Shown here: positions 9,342 through 18,551 of the stretch, piece by piece | Layout: every line of letters starts with the position of its first letter | Numbering within the stretch: the first letter of the stretch is position 1 | Source: an uncultured Dehalococcoidia bacterium | GTDB lineage: Bacteria; Chloroflexota; Dehalococcoidia; Lucifugimonadales; Lucifugimonadaceae | Direction of reading: 5' to 3' | NCBI GenBank assembly: GCA_913052475.1 | Contig: CAJXEJ010000005.1 | Coordinates: forward strand, 1 to 64,000 | Length of the DNA: 64,000 bases | Notes under the pieces: model-generated | The model's input: the letters and a program-made list of their open reading frames with translations, nothing else | Told to the model about the DNA's origin: nothing | Database searches by the model: none | Translations under genes and position numbers: made by a program

Positions 9342-10457
9342 ATGGACACGATCTCTAGAAATACGAAACCCAACCTCAACGCTGTCAGGGCTCGACTTGA
9401 GCAGCGTGAGGAGTTGTTGTCACCATTCGCTTCGCGTTCCGTCGATTCGGCTCGAGCGAATCCTGAGGAGCCATCGGCGACGCGTACCGAGTTTCAGCGC
9501 GATCGCGACCGTGTCGTTCACACGAACTCGTTTCGACGACTAAAGCACAAGAGTCAGGTGTTCGTTGCTCCGCAGGGTGATCACTTCACGACCAGGCTTA
9601 CTCACGTAATCGAGGTGTCGCAGGTCGGGCGTTCGATTGCGCGAGGGTTGAATCTAAACGAAGATCTTGTCGAAGCGATTGGGCTTGGGCACGATCTGGG
9701 TCACACCCCGTTCGGGCACATCGGTGAAGACGTTTTGAACCAGATGCTTGCGGACGGATTTCATCACAGCCGTCACTCGGTAAGACTGATTACTCAGCTA
9801 GAAAAAGATGGCAAGGGTCTGAACCTCACAGAGCATGTCATCGACGGCATACGAAATCACTCGAAACCGGAGGGACAGTTCCTCTCTCGGTCAGCTGTAG
9901 TGAGTCTTTCTCTTGAAGCCCAGATCGTTCGTATTTCCGATGCGCTGGCGTATCTGGCGCACGACATTCTTGATGCACTTAGGTCAGACTACATCAAGCC
10001 CGAAGATCTACCTGTCGAGGCGGTCGAAGCACTTGGCGAACGGCATTCACAGCGCGTAGATGCTGTCGTGCGGGACGTTGTCGAGTCATCGTGGGACTGC
10101 ACCGGCGAGATCGATGTTGAGGATTCCACTGTAGAAGGCGAAGAGAAGCCGTGGATTCGCATGTCTCCCGAACTTGGAAATATCGTTACCGATCTGCGGG
10201 TGTTTATGTTCGAGCGGTTCTACCACCCGATCAGTGCTTCAGTTGAAGGGCGCAAGGCGGCGGCGATTGTTGGAGTGCTATTCGAGCATTTCAATCGCAA
10301 GCCCGAGTTAATTCCTGCGTGGCTGCGAGAACTCTCAGGATCGACTGACCGAGCGGCAGCCGATTACGTGTGCGGAATGACCGACAACTACGCCCTCATG
10401 ATGGCCGAGCAGGTCAAACCAGGGTTGAGCGATGGTGTGTTTCAGGGTCGGATTTAG
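9342..10457 (+). CDS. dgt: dGTPase-like deoxynucleotide triphosphohydrolase
   Basis: This is a 371-residue HD-domain protein of the Dgt family, which cleaves dNTPs to the deoxynucleoside and triphosphate. It has the family opening RTEFQRDRDRVVHTNSFRRL, then THVIEVSQVGR, the metal-binding LGHDLGHTPFGHIGE, and IVRISDALAYLAHD for the last HD aspartate. I prefer the ATG at 9342 to an in-frame TTG at 9333. It is followed by dnaG and rpoD on the same strand, an order conserved in many Chloroflexota and Actinobacteria. Confidence 0.92.
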   Translation: MDTISRNTKPNLNAVRARLEQREELLSPFASRSVDSARANPEEPSATRTEFQRDRDRVVHTNSFRRLKHKSQVFVAPQGDHFTTRLTHVIEVSQVGRSIARGLNLNEDLVEAIGLGHDLGHTPFGHIGEDVLNQMLADGFHHSRHSVRLITQLEKDGKGLNLTEHVIDGIRNHSKPEGQFLSRSAVVSLSLEAQIVRISDALAYLAHDILDALRSDYIKPEDLPVEAVEALGERHSQRVDAVVRDVVESSWDCTGEIDVEDSTVEGEEKPWIRMSPELGNIVTDLRVFMFERFYHPISASVEGRKAAAIVGVLFEHFNRKPELIPAWLRELSGSTDRAAADYVCGMTDNYALMMAEQVKPGLSDGVFQGRI

Positions 10458-10579
10458 AATTCACCAAAAATTGCCCTTGCTCAGGTATCACTGGGTAAAT
10501 TCAGTCCGTATACTTCTCGGCACAGTTCCGCCTATCCGAATCCGTGTGGAATTTGAACTCCTGTTCTGGTGAATTCGAT

Positions 10580-10591
10580 CTCAAATTTGAG
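10580..10591. promoter_or_regulatory. 12-bp perfect palindrome upstream of dnaG
   Basis: The bases CTCAAATTTGAG form a perfect palindrome 48 bases before the dnaG ATG, in the 180-base gap after dgt. It could be an operator for the dnaG-rpoD transcript. No regulator can be named from sequence. Confidence 0.25.
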
Positions 10592-10618
10592 GTGTGACAT
10601 CACCATTTCGATTTCGTA

Positions 10619-10640
10619 ATCACATCCTTCTGGATGTGAT
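10619..10640 (+). promoter_or_regulatory. Hairpin overlapping the dnaG start codon
   Basis: ATCACATCC and GGATGTGAT form a perfect 9-bp stem around the loop TTCT. The 3' arm includes the only GGA-type ribosome binding sequence and the first two bases of the ATG at 10639. In mRNA this would mask the start and could limit primase translation. The structure is seen directly; its function is inferred. Confidence 0.4.
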
Positions 10641-12489
10641 GAGTTTTAAAGATATGGCGTTAGTCGACGAGGTAAAAAACCGATCCGATATCGTTCAGGT
10701 CATTTCAGATTATGTCGACCTGGATTCTTCGTCGCGCCAACCTAAGGCCCTCTGTCCGTTCCACTCCGAGCGTACGCCATCGTTTGTGATCTACCCCGAG
10801 TCGGGCAGTTGGAGATGTTTTGGCTCCTGTGCCGAGGGTGGCGACGTTATCTCCTTCATGATGAAGCAGGAGAATCTGTCGTTCGTCGAGGCGTTAGAGA
10901 ACCTGGCGAACCGGGCTGGTATCAAGGTCGAGGAGCGTAAGAACGAGCCTCGTAAGAACCCGGTCACGGGACTTATTGAAGCTAACGATATCGCCGCAGA
11001 ATATTTTCTTTCGAGGTTGAAAGCGCCTGTCGGCGAAGAAACCCTTACGTACCTGACCGATAGAGGAATTGATATCGAAACTGCTATTCGCCGTGGACTT
11101 GGTTTAGCGCCTTCTGGAATGGAGACTCTCTTAGGACATCTGCGAACGAGGAATGTTCAGGCTCGTACTGCTCGCGATGCCGGTTTGATCACTCGCAAGG
11201 ACGATGGTTCCTGGCGCGATATGTTTACCGGTCGTCTGACGATCGAGATTCGTGATGTCCGTGACCGAATTATCGGTTTCGGCGCTCGGACACTCGATAG
11301 CTCAGAACCTAAGTATCTCAATACGCCGCAGACAGACGCGTTCGACAAGTCATCGATCCTGTATGGATTGAATTGGGCGGCAGAGTCGATTCGAGCGTCG
11401 AATGAAGCGGTAGTTGTTGAAGGCTATATGGATGTCATAGCGTCGCATGAACACGGCTTCACAAACGTTGTTGCTTCAATGGGAACGGCGGTTACCGGTC
11501 AGCAGTTGGACGTCCTGGCACGACACGCTTCAGCGGGGGGCACCACCGGCAGCATCGTGTTGTGCCTCGACTCCGACGCCGCAGGACAGACCGCTACGAT
11601 GCGATCGTTGGACGGACTGGTCGGCGAGATCAACGCAGGTCGGAATCGTAATGTGGAAATCAAGGTCGCCCGCCCGGATGGCGGAAAAGACCCCGACGAG
11701 GCGATTCGTTCGAACCCAGATAGTTGGAGAGCTTCACTTGGCGACGCCGAGCCATTTCTCGACTATTTGATAGTTGCGAAGTCAAAACTTCATAATCTCG
11801 AATCGGGTCAAGGGATTGCCGATTTCGCAAATAGCGTTGCCAGCCTGATCTACAAGGTCAAGAACGACTACGATCAGGATCGATACTGGTCGGCCACAGC
11901 AAAATTGGCGGGGGTTACCGAGCAACGGCTCAAGTCGATCGTTGATAAGCCTCGGGTCAGGGCACGATCTGGCTCGACGCGGCAGTTTTCTTCTTCAAGA
12001 AAGGGAAGCAGGTCGCAGTTTATTGATACGGGACGAATTTCGTCGGAGCAGGTTACCGAGGTTCTCGATAGTTCGGCAGGTGATCCGCTTGAGGAGCATC
12101 TGCTCTCCCTCATACTGCAGAGAGAGGATTTGCGAGAGCATGCGGTGGCGATGCCTTCGGAGTTTTTGCACGAGTCGGACAATCGCGCTTTGTTTACGGT
12201 GTGGCAATCGTCCTCTACACTTGGCGAGATTTCGTACGAACTTGGTGACGAGTTGACGGAAAAAGCACATCGCCTTGCTGAACGTGAACTTCCTCCGTCG
12301 AATCAAGCTCGGCATGTAGAGGATGTTACTCAGTGCGTAATGCGTTTGAGAGAACGGCACTTTCGACGCATTAAGAAGCTGCAGACCGAGCGACTCAAAG
12401 GGCTGGAAGGTGAGGAAGTACAGGAGCAATTGGAACAATCGCTCCTACCGAACGAGAACCTTCGCAAAGCAATGACAGGGCGGGCATGA
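10639..12489 (+). CDS. dnaG: DNA primase
   Basis: DnaG makes the RNA primers for replication. The protein has 616 residues. The N-terminal CHC2-type zinc ribbon has [11 protein letters not shown] and then [12 protein letters not shown], which carries one residue more between the last two cysteines than the common CFGC form. The Toprim catalytic domain follows, with [16 protein letters not shown] and [11 protein letters not shown]. The C-terminal part is a helicase-interacting region. A GTG at 10594 would give a longer protein, but conservation begins at [14 protein letters not shown]. Its stop overlaps the rpoD start by four bases. Confidence 0.95.
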   Translation: MSFKDMALVDEVKNRSDIVQVISDYVDLDSSSRQPKALCPFHSERTPSFVIYPESGSWRCFGSCAEGGDVISFMMKQENLSFVEALENLANRAGIKVEERKNEPRKNPVTGLIEANDIAAEYFLSRLKAPVGEETLTYLTDRGIDIETAIRRGLGLAPSGMETLLGHLRTRNVQARTARDAGLITRKDDGSWRDMFTGRLTIEIRDVRDRIIGFGARTLDSSEPKYLNTPQTDAFDKSSILYGLNWAAESIRASNEAVVVEGYMDVIASHEHGFTNVVASMGTAVTGQQLDVLARHASAGGTTGSIVLCLDSDAAGQTATMRSLDGLVGEINAGRNRNVEIKVARPDGGKDPDEAIRSNPDSWRASLGDAEPFLDYLIVAKSKLHNLESGQGIADFANSVASLIYKVKNDYDQDRYWSATAKLAGVTEQRLKSIVDKPRVRARSGSTRQFSSSRKGSRSQFIDTGRISSEQVTEVLDSSAGDPLEEHLLSLILQREDLREHAVAMPSEFLHESDNRALFTVWQSSSTLGEISYELGDELTEKAHRLAERELPPSNQARHVEDVTQCVMRLRERHFRRIKKLQTERLKGLEGEEVQEQLEQSLLPNENLRKAMTGRA

Positions 12490-14030
12490 AAATGGCACGA
12501 TCCACCCAGATAACCGATAACGAAGACCAACTTCAGGATATTGGTAATACAGGGGGACTGCTGCTGCCGAATAGCAGCAATAACCTTGATGGAAACGAGA
12601 CCGACGATGACGATACCGGTGATCGTGCGGCCCCTGCCGTGCTCCGGTCTTCGGCTGTGGCAGCAAGTGTTTCCGATTTAGAAACCTGGGGTTCGAAGCA
12701 GTCCGAAGGTATCGCCGCTTTGAACTTCAACCAGATGGTCGAAGATTCCGAGATTTCTGACGATCCAGTGCGCATGTACCTGCGCGAGATCGGCCGTGTT
12801 GGACTACTGACAGCACAAGATGAGCGATTCCTCGCTCGGGGAATGGAAATTTCGCAACGTCTTGCTGATATTCAGGCTGAAATGGCTGCTCAGACAGGGC
12901 GAATGCCCACAGCTGCCGACACAACGCTCGAGCTGCTCACGCGAGTAGGTTCACAGAACGAGGCTGCCGCGGCGATTGCCGGGTTCATTGGACTTCCGAA
13001 GACTGTGACGCTTGGAACGCTACTTGGTATTCCCGAACTCCGTAAGTTGATCGATGGTCCTCACAACGATGATTTGCTGGCGTTCCTTTCGGATGCGTTC
13101 AATTGCGAACTCGAGCAGGCGCAGGATTTGGTGAGGGATCTATCGATTGATTCCGCTCTGGTTGCGCCCGAGACTCTCGATGCGCTCGATGACGATCCGA
13201 AACTGGATTCTCTTGTGAAGAAGGCAGAGACGAAGGCCTATCACGAGCAACTGGTTGTTTACGAATTCCTGCTTGGTGCACATTTCTCGAAGATCGAAGA
13301 TCAGGCCGAGCGATCTGAACGTCATCTTGCCGAAGCAAACCTTCGATTGGTGGTTTCGGTTGCCAAGAAGTACATCGGTCGCGGGATGTCGCTTCTCGAT
13401 TTGATTCAAGAAGGCAATATCGGTCTGATTCGAGCAGTCGAGAAATTCGACTACCGCAAGGGTTACAAGTTCAGCACGTACGCAACGTGGTGGATACGGC
13501 AGGCGATTACTCGATCGATTGCCGACCAGGCACGGACGATTCGTGTTCCTGTTCATATGGTCGAGACGATCAACAAGTTGCTGCGAGTAAGCCGACGTCT
13601 TGTTCAGGAGTTTGGGCGTGAGCCGACTTCTGAGGAGATCGGTCGAGAGATGGAGATGCCAGCGGATCGCGTTCGAGAGATTCTCAAAATCTCTCAGGAG
13701 CCGATTTCACTCGAAACTTCGATCGGTGAGGGAGAAGATTCTTCGCTAGGTGACTTTATTCCCGACAACAACACGCAAGCACCTTCCGATGCTGCGACGT
13801 ATCAGCTGCTGAAAGAGCAGGTTGACGACGTACTCGATTCGATTAGCCAGCGTGAGCGCCGAGTTCTGCAGCTGCGGTTTGGCCTGGAAGACGGCCGGAG
13901 CCGCACGTTAGAAGAGGTTGGGCGTGAGTTTGGCGTCACTCGTGAGCGCATTCGCCAGATCGAGGCGAAAGCACTGCGAAAACTACGTCACCCGACTCGA
14001 TCAAAGAAGCTTCGAGACTTTCTCGAGTAA
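12486..14030 (+). CDS. rpoD: Primary RNA polymerase sigma factor (sigma-70)
   Basis: This is the housekeeping sigma factor, 514 residues. Region 1.2 is visible as [12 protein letters not shown], followed by a long non-conserved spacer of roughly 150 residues. Region 2 has [18 protein letters not shown] and [13 protein letters not shown], region 3 has RVPVHMVE, and region 4.2 has the helix-turn-helix [19 protein letters not shown]. The ATG overlaps the dnaG stop in ATGA, so translation is coupled. The first 90 residues are acidic and unconserved. Confidence 0.97.
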   Translation: MKMARSTQITDNEDQLQDIGNTGGLLLPNSSNNLDGNETDDDDTGDRAAPAVLRSSAVAASVSDLETWGSKQSEGIAALNFNQMVEDSEISDDPVRMYLREIGRVGLLTAQDERFLARGMEISQRLADIQAEMAAQTGRMPTAADTTLELLTRVGSQNEAAAAIAGFIGLPKTVTLGTLLGIPELRKLIDGPHNDDLLAFLSDAFNCELEQAQDLVRDLSIDSALVAPETLDALDDDPKLDSLVKKAETKAYHEQLVVYEFLLGAHFSKIEDQAERSERHLAEANLRLVVSVAKKYIGRGMSLLDLIQEGNIGLIRAVEKFDYRKGYKFSTYATWWIRQAITRSIADQARTIRVPVHMVETINKLLRVSRRLVQEFGREPTSEEIGREMEMPADRVREILKISQEPISLETSIGEGEDSSLGDFIPDNNTQAPSDAATYQLLKEQVDDVLDSISQRERRVLQLRFGLEDGRSRTLEEVGREFGVTRERIRQIEAKALRKLRHPTRSKKLRDFLE

Positions 14031-14293
14031 ACCGTTCGTTCTCGTTCAAGCAATGCCGGCATTAGTCCAATAAATTTGTGTGATTTGGTGATCACCTGGG
14101 CGATCATCTGATGGGCAGGAGCGTACTCGCGTGGCAGCCAAATATCCCCTAAATAATAAAGTAAATACTTACTAAGAGAACACTAAATAATATTGCTATG
14201 CGGATCGTCTCACTGTTAAGATGAAGTGGCTGGCATCGAGTGATTTCGACTGAAATCGCTCACGCTGTCAGGGCGTTTCGCTCTAGATCAAAC

Positions 14294-14626
14294 ATGACAA
14301 CTACTGTGACAATCACCGAAATCAAAGACGTTGTATTAATCGTCTTTTTGTTGTTTTCGTTCGTCCTGCTGATGTTTGCTTCGATAATTTCCCTGCGACT
14401 GTACCTCAGGGTGAGCCGCTTCATGGACCGGATCGAGCATGTTGCCGAGAGATTCGAAGAAACGTTTGGGCGAGTTGCTGTTGCAAGGCGAGCCATGGAA
14501 GACGCCGCTTCAGCGCTTCGACCAGTCGCCAAAGGACTTGGGCTAATCGGAATGTTTCAGGGCGTAGGCCGTCTGTTTGGCGGGAGTGGGTCGGATACGG
14601 AAGATCCAGACGCAGAAGAAAGCTAA
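14294..14626 (+). CDS. Small single-pass membrane protein
   Basis: The 110-residue protein has one strong membrane segment near residues 12-35 (VVLIVFLLFSFVLLMFASII). An amphipathic, charged region that may form a coiled coil follows, and the tail is acidic. It resembles DUF948-like or YtxH-associated small envelope proteins in shape only. The ATG at 14294 is preferred; a GTG at 14240 is possible. A gap of 75 bases leads to the YtxH-domain gene, and the pair probably acts together at the envelope. The function is not known. Confidence 0.6.
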   Translation: MTTTVTITEIKDVVLIVFLLFSFVLLMFASIISLRLYLRVSRFMDRIEHVAERFEETFGRVAVARRAMEDAASALRPVAKGLGLIGMFQGVGRLFGGSGSDTEDPDAEES

Positions 14627-14701
14627 ATCACGGTATCGGTGCTTATCGAAGATGATTGTTGGAATTGAGTCTCCAGCAGCACCTGGACCTAGAGGTAAGA
14701 A

Positions 14702-14983
14702 ATGGCTGAGAAAGATGGCGGTGGAGGGGGATTCCTTCTCGGACTGCTAATGGGCGGTATCGGTGGCTTTGTCGCCGGAATGATTTTTGCTCCCAAATCG
14801 GGCGAAGAGACTCGTGCGTTCATTCTCGATCAGAGCCGCGAATGGCGGGACAAGGCCGATGAGCTTACTTCCGCCACTCGCGAGCGCATGGCGACTGCCG
14901 CAAGTGAGGGACGTCGTGCAGCGTCTCAGATGCGAGACGACGACGGCTTTGACGATCTCGATCTGGACGACGAAGACCTCTAG
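14702..14983 (+). CDS. YtxH domain-containing protein
   Basis: This 93-residue protein starts with a glycine-rich hydrophobic segment (FLLGLLMGGIGGFVAGMIFA) followed directly by APKSGEETR, the YtxH family signature. A helical, basic-acidic region then ends in a run of aspartates. The family is small and membrane-anchored, and is associated with stress responses in Firmicutes. GAGGTAAGAA just before the ATG is a strong ribosome binding site. Confidence 0.82.
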   Translation: MAEKDGGGGGFLLGLLMGGIGGFVAGMIFAPKSGEETRAFILDQSREWRDKADELTSATRERMATAASEGRRAASQMRDDDGFDDLDLDDEDL

Positions 14984-15029
14984 GTCGACGCGAGATCAGC
15001 CAGTATGAACTGTTCTCGGCGAATCACGC

Positions 15030-15872
15030 CTACCTGACCGCTAATCCTTGTGCTCTCGGGTAGGTGCCGAAGACCTTGAATGTTGACGTGTGCTTTATCA
15101 GTTCTGAGATCGCCGCTTTAACGTGCGGATCATCGATCTGGCCTTCGAAATCAAGCAAGAAGATGTAGTTACCCATCCCTCTTCCTGTGGGACGGGACTC
15201 GATTTTCAGCAGGTTGATTTCTCGGTCGGCGAACGGGCTGAGTGCCCCGAAAACGAGACCGGGTGCATCAGGCTTATCGAAATCGAATGCGATCGATGTC
15301 TTGTCGCTCCCTGCCGGGGCATCGCCATTTGAACTCAGAACGACAAAACGCGTCACATTGCTCTGACGATCCTGAATTCCCTGAGCAAGAATCGGCATTC
15401 CAGCAAGTTCGGCCGATCTGCGCGGCCCGATTGCAGCTGTTCGATCGTCCCCTTGCTTGAGATCAGTCACAGCCAGTGCGGTGCTGGTTGTTGGGATCTG
15501 CTCGGCAAACCTCAGTTCAGTGGAAAGGAAGCCTCGGCACTGCGTGAGCGCCTCCTGCTTCGACATCACTACTCGTATGTCGCCAAGCTGGACACCTGGG
15601 CGGGTGATCAGACAGTGATCGATAGGAAGAAGAATCTCGCCGACGATGTGGGTGTTTCTTGAGTTGATCAGGAAGTCGACAACCTCGATGACTGTGCCAC
15701 CGAGAGAGTTTTCGATAGGAACAACCGCTTCGTCGACCTTGCCTTCTTCGAGCGCAGCAGTCACCAGTCCGAGAGATGCGAACGAAGTTCGCTCATCTTC
15801 CGGGGCGTAAAAGAAGCACGCCTCATCGGAGTAAGTGCCTTCAGGACCGAGAAATGCGACTGTTTTTGGCAT
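15030..15872 (-). CDS. pheA: Prephenate dehydratase
   Basis: PheA turns prephenate into phenylpyruvate, the committed step to phenylalanine. The 280-residue protein has the opening VAFLGPEGTYSDEA, the ENSLGGTV loop and the catalytic NVTRFVVL. The C-terminal ACT domain follows with GLVFGALSPFA and the feedback motif ESRP. The ATG at 15872 has GAGGT six bases upstream and is preferred to an in-frame start at 15902. It starts two bases after the upstream TrkA-domain gene stops, so it belongs to that operon. It is a monofunctional enzyme without a chorismate mutase domain. Confidence 0.95.
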   Translation of the reverse strand: MPKTVAFLGPEGTYSDEACFFYAPEDERTSFASLGLVTAALEEGKVDEAVVPIENSLGGTVIEVVDFLINSRNTHIVGEILLPIDHCLITRPGVQLGDIRVVMSKQEALTQCRGFLSTELRFAEQIPTTSTALAVTDLKQGDDRTAAIGPRRSAELAGMPILAQGIQDRQSNVTRFVVLSSNGDAPAGSDKTSIAFDFDKPDAPGLVFGALSPFADREINLLKIESRPTGRGMGNYIFLLDFEGQIDDPHVKAAISELIKHTSTFKVFGTYPRAQGLAVR

Positions 15873-15874
15873 GG

Positions 15875-16540
15875 TTACCTCAGTTCGGTTAGGAGTTCCC
15901 ACAATTCAGTGGTTGAGTTTGTAGGCGACAGAGCGATAATTTCGTCTTCAGCCTCGATAAGCGCGTCAGCGTCAGGAGTTTTTGAGTGACCATCTGCTGT
16001 GATAATCAATACGATTTTAGTTCCGTACGGGAGTCTGAGCCCAGAGATCGTATGCCCAACGGCAGTTCCCGCCGCCGGAAGCTTGATAGCGACCAGCTCC
16101 TGCGTACGATCGGCAATTGGCATAAGCCTAATTAGCGGGTGCGCAGGAAGCGCGGTTGCGAGATTCGATAGCACAAGATCGGTGGCGCTTACGACGAGAT
16201 CTACACCGGTGAGATCGAACAATTCAGCATTTTCAGGCGAGTGCGCAACTGCAATAGTTCGAGGGACATCGAAATTGCTCTTCGCCAACTGGCATGCCGC
16301 GAGATTGTCTTCGTCGGAGTTGGTTGTGGCGATGATTGCTCCAGCCCGTGCTGCCCCGGCGTGCTCAAGGGCACGTACCGAAGTGGCATCGCCGATGGTT
16401 GCGATCATTCCGAGTTCACGCTGAAGATGTGCAACGGTATCGGGATTATTGTCTAGTACGAACACTTCGTGCCCCTCATTGATGAGAGACGATGCGAGTG
16501 GTGCTCCGACTTTTCCGCCGCCGACAATTACTAGATACAA
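15875..16540 (-). CDS. TrkA-type potassium channel regulatory protein (RCK N and C domains)
   Basis: The 221-residue protein has an N-terminal Rossmann RCK (TrkA-N) domain with the nucleotide loop GGGKVG at residues 7-12 and LDNNPD at the end of strand 2. A TrkA-C domain with GHTISGLRLPYG follows. Such proteins bind NAD(H), ATP or c-di-AMP and gate potassium channels of the Trk/Ktr type. It lies five bases after the next TrkA-N gene and two bases before pheA, all on the minus strand. No channel subunit is visible nearby. Confidence 0.85.
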   Translation of the reverse strand: MYLVIVGGGKVGAPLASSLINEGHEVFVLDNNPDTVAHLQRELGMIATIGDATSVRALEHAGAARAGAIIATTNSDEDNLAACQLAKSNFDVPRTIAVAHSPENAELFDLTGVDLVVSATDLVLSNLATALPAHPLIRLMPIADRTQELVAIKLPAAGTAVGHTISGLRLPYGTKIVLIITADGHSKTPDADALIEAEDEIIALSPTNSTTELWELLTELR

Positions 16541-16545
16541 GCTCT

Positions 16546-16965
16546 CTAGCTCTCCTCTGTTGTCAGCGTTTTCACAAGTTCATCGCTGGCGAGTGCGGTT
16601 TTGTTGATCGTGGTGATGCCGAGCGAATCGTAGAGCGTTCTCGCGCCCTCGTCCTTGACGGCCGTCATCACTTCATCAATTCGGAAAATGGTTTTTGCTC
16701 GTTGGGCGGCCAGACCGTTCAGCGAGTCTTTGCCGGTAGCTGCGATAAATACATCGGCATTGGAGATTCCGGCCTCAATCATTGCCGCCCCGGTCGTTCC
16801 ATCGTGGTGGATTATCGTTATAACACCAGAATCGACGCGCCCGCGTGGAAGCAGAGAGGCCGCTTTCGGGTTCTTTTCGATCACAGTGATCCTGTGACCG
16901 AGATCGCTAAATTTTCGAGCGAGTGATGAGCCTAGATTCCCGGCTCCCACGATTATCATGTTCAT
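16546..16965 (-). CDS. Single-domain TrkA-N (RCK) protein
   Basis: This is a 139-residue protein made only of a TrkA-N Rossmann domain, with GAGNLGSS at residues 7-14, VIEKNPKA after strand 2 and FIAATGKDSLNGLAAQ. It lacks the TrkA-C ligand domain, so it may pair with the neighbouring two-domain TrkA protein to form a hetero-oligomeric gating ring. It is tightly spaced with that gene. Confidence 0.82.
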   Translation of the reverse strand: MNMIIVGAGNLGSSLARKFSDLGHRITVIEKNPKAASLLPRGRVDSGVITIIHHDGTTGAAMIEAGISNADVFIAATGKDSLNGLAAQRAKTIFRIDEVMTAVKDEGARTLYDSLGITTINKTALASDELVKTLTTEES

Positions 16966-17025
16966 ATTTTGGGGCTGTGAGTCCTGAATCGTGTGTGCTT
17001 GGTTAGGATTCGTTATATCAGCTTG

Positions 17026-17493
17026 TCAGGCTCGACCGTTTCCTGCTGTTCGAGCCACCGGTCTCGCTGCGTTGCTGTGTTCACGCCACAAAATTACATC
17101 ACATGGCGCATGTTCGAGTATGTATGGAATGTCGCTCCCGAGTGAAAAAGAGCCGTAATCGGTGAGATACGGAGTTCCGATGACGATCGCATCTGCATCG
17201 CGGACGACCGCTTCATGCACAACCGCAGGGCCGATGTCGCGAGCCTGAAGTAGCTGAGAGTCGATATCGCTTCGAGGAAGGCGAGCTAAGCGTTCTGATC
17301 GATGTAGAACCTGTTCACCACGCGCAATCTGTTCTTCGATTTCTGCATCCAGCGGGAGCGAGCGTTCAACCTTGATGACGTAGATCACAAAAAGACGACC
17401 GCGGTCGTTTCGGACGATATCGGCTGCCTGAGAAACGGTGTTTATATCTGATGGATCGTCGGCGACGACTGCGATGACTCGGTTGAAAGGCAT
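17026..17493 (-). CDS. Universal stress protein (UspA family)
   Basis: This is a 155-residue UspA-fold protein. It begins NRVIAVVADDP and has a central AVVRDADAIVIGTPYL. The usual ATP-binding GxxGS pattern is partly kept as FSLGSDIPYILEHAPCDVIL. USPs bind nucleotides and often sit with transporters. Here it lies between TrkA-type regulators, which suggests a role in sensing energy or osmotic state for potassium transport. That link is inferred from position only. Confidence 0.82.
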   Translation of the reverse strand: MPFNRVIAVVADDPSDINTVSQAADIVRNDRGRLFVIYVIKVERSLPLDAEIEEQIARGEQVLHRSERLARLPRSDIDSQLLQARDIGPAVVHEAVVRDADAIVIGTPYLTDYGSFSLGSDIPYILEHAPCDVILWREHSNAARPVARTAGNGRA

Positions 17494-17566
17494 ATGTGTT
17501 ATTTACCTTCTCTCAACTATTTCCCCTGAATGGGTTCAGACAGCTTGCTGTTCGTATGCTCTGGAG

Positions 17567-18229
17567 CTAGTTAGTGATTTTGCTGACGAATTCGTCTCGA
17601 CCTGCAACGACGAGTACGTCCCCGGAACGAAGTCGTTCCTCGGAATCGGGACTTAGCGTGATGTTGTCACCTCGTTTGAGCGCAACGATGGCTATTCCGT
17701 ACTTGTCACGAGCACTTGCGAATCCGGCTTCATCCAGCGTCATGTTGGTGAAGCGATCGGGAACCTGAAGGCGACTGACGCCGAAAGCTTCGGCCAGTTC
17801 CATATATTCCTCAACGTCGGGATTGAACAGACTGTGGGCCAATCGGCTGCCCATCTCTTCCTCAGCATGAATGACACGGTGGCAACCGAGTCGCCGTAGA
17901 GTGTTGCCGTGCAGAGCGCTGTGGGCACGAGCAACGATAAACGGCAGGTTCATTGTTTGGAATAGAACGCTAACCATAATGCTGGCTTCGATGTTGGCAC
18001 CGATGCCGACAATACCGATGTCGAAATTGTGAACTCCGAGTTCACGCAGAACGGCTTCTTGTGTGGCGTCGCCGGCGACTGGGTATGTCACCTCACCCAT
18101 GAGAATCTGGACACGCTCTTCATCGATATCGATTGCCATCACGTCGTGCCCGAGCTGGTAAAGCGTACGAGCGACGTTACCGCCGAATCGACCTAGCCCA
18201 ACTACTACGACTTGCTGCTTTGTTTTCAT
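17567..18229 (-). CDS. KtrA/TrkA-type potassium uptake regulator
   Basis: This 220-residue protein has the RCK nucleotide loop GLGRFG at residues 11-16, IDIDEERV with the acidic end of strand 2, and GDATQE. A TrkA-C domain with LRSGDVLVVAGRDE closes the protein. The layout fits KtrA, the cytosolic gating ring of KtrAB potassium channels. It is the third TrkA-N protein in a 2.7-kb block, yet no ktrB or trkH gene is in the window. I chose the ATG at 18229 because the 13 residues upstream are unconserved. Confidence 0.85.
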   Translation of the reverse strand: MKTKQQVVVVGLGRFGGNVARTLYQLGHDVMAIDIDEERVQILMGEVTYPVAGDATQEAVLRELGVHNFDIGIVGIGANIEASIMVSVLFQTMNLPFIVARAHSALHGNTLRRLGCHRVIHAEEEMGSRLAHSLFNPDVEEYMELAEAFGVSRLQVPDRFTNMTLDEAGFASARDKYGIAIVALKRGDNITLSPDSEERLRSGDVLVVAGRDEFVSKITN

Positions 18230-18551
18230 ACGGTACCGAGGATTCGGATCCTCTCCCTCACAGTTCAATTACACGTAAGCGTTACACGGAACCAATATCC
18301 GGTAACGGCCAACTGCAAACACTCGCTTATTCTACCCGCAGCGCGTTACGCGATCATGCAGAAAACAGCACGCGAAAGTACGAATTAATAGTTTGTGTCG
18401 ATCGGGTGTTGAACTCAAAACGCGAATACACCCATGAAATATCTTGGTTTACTCATTTTTTGGGCTTGCGGACGTAGTGAGTGTTCGACACAGTTGCACT
18501 TAGGCTTAAGGGCCCAGAAACTGAGCAGGCGATTTAGCAAAAGGAACTACG
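18230..18551. other. Divergent intergenic region before the MTHFR gene
   Basis: These 322 bases separate the minus-strand TrkA gene from the plus-strand MTHFR gene. I see no credible coding frame. I looked for a cobalamin or SAM riboswitch, because the next genes are B12/C1-related, and could not recognise one. The region must hold promoters for both directions. Confidence 0.5.

Noticed and set aside
18230-18551. A cobalamin or SAM riboswitch ahead of the C1 genes.
   Set aside because: No conserved B12-box or SAM aptamer core could be recognised; a covariance search would be needed to revisit this.
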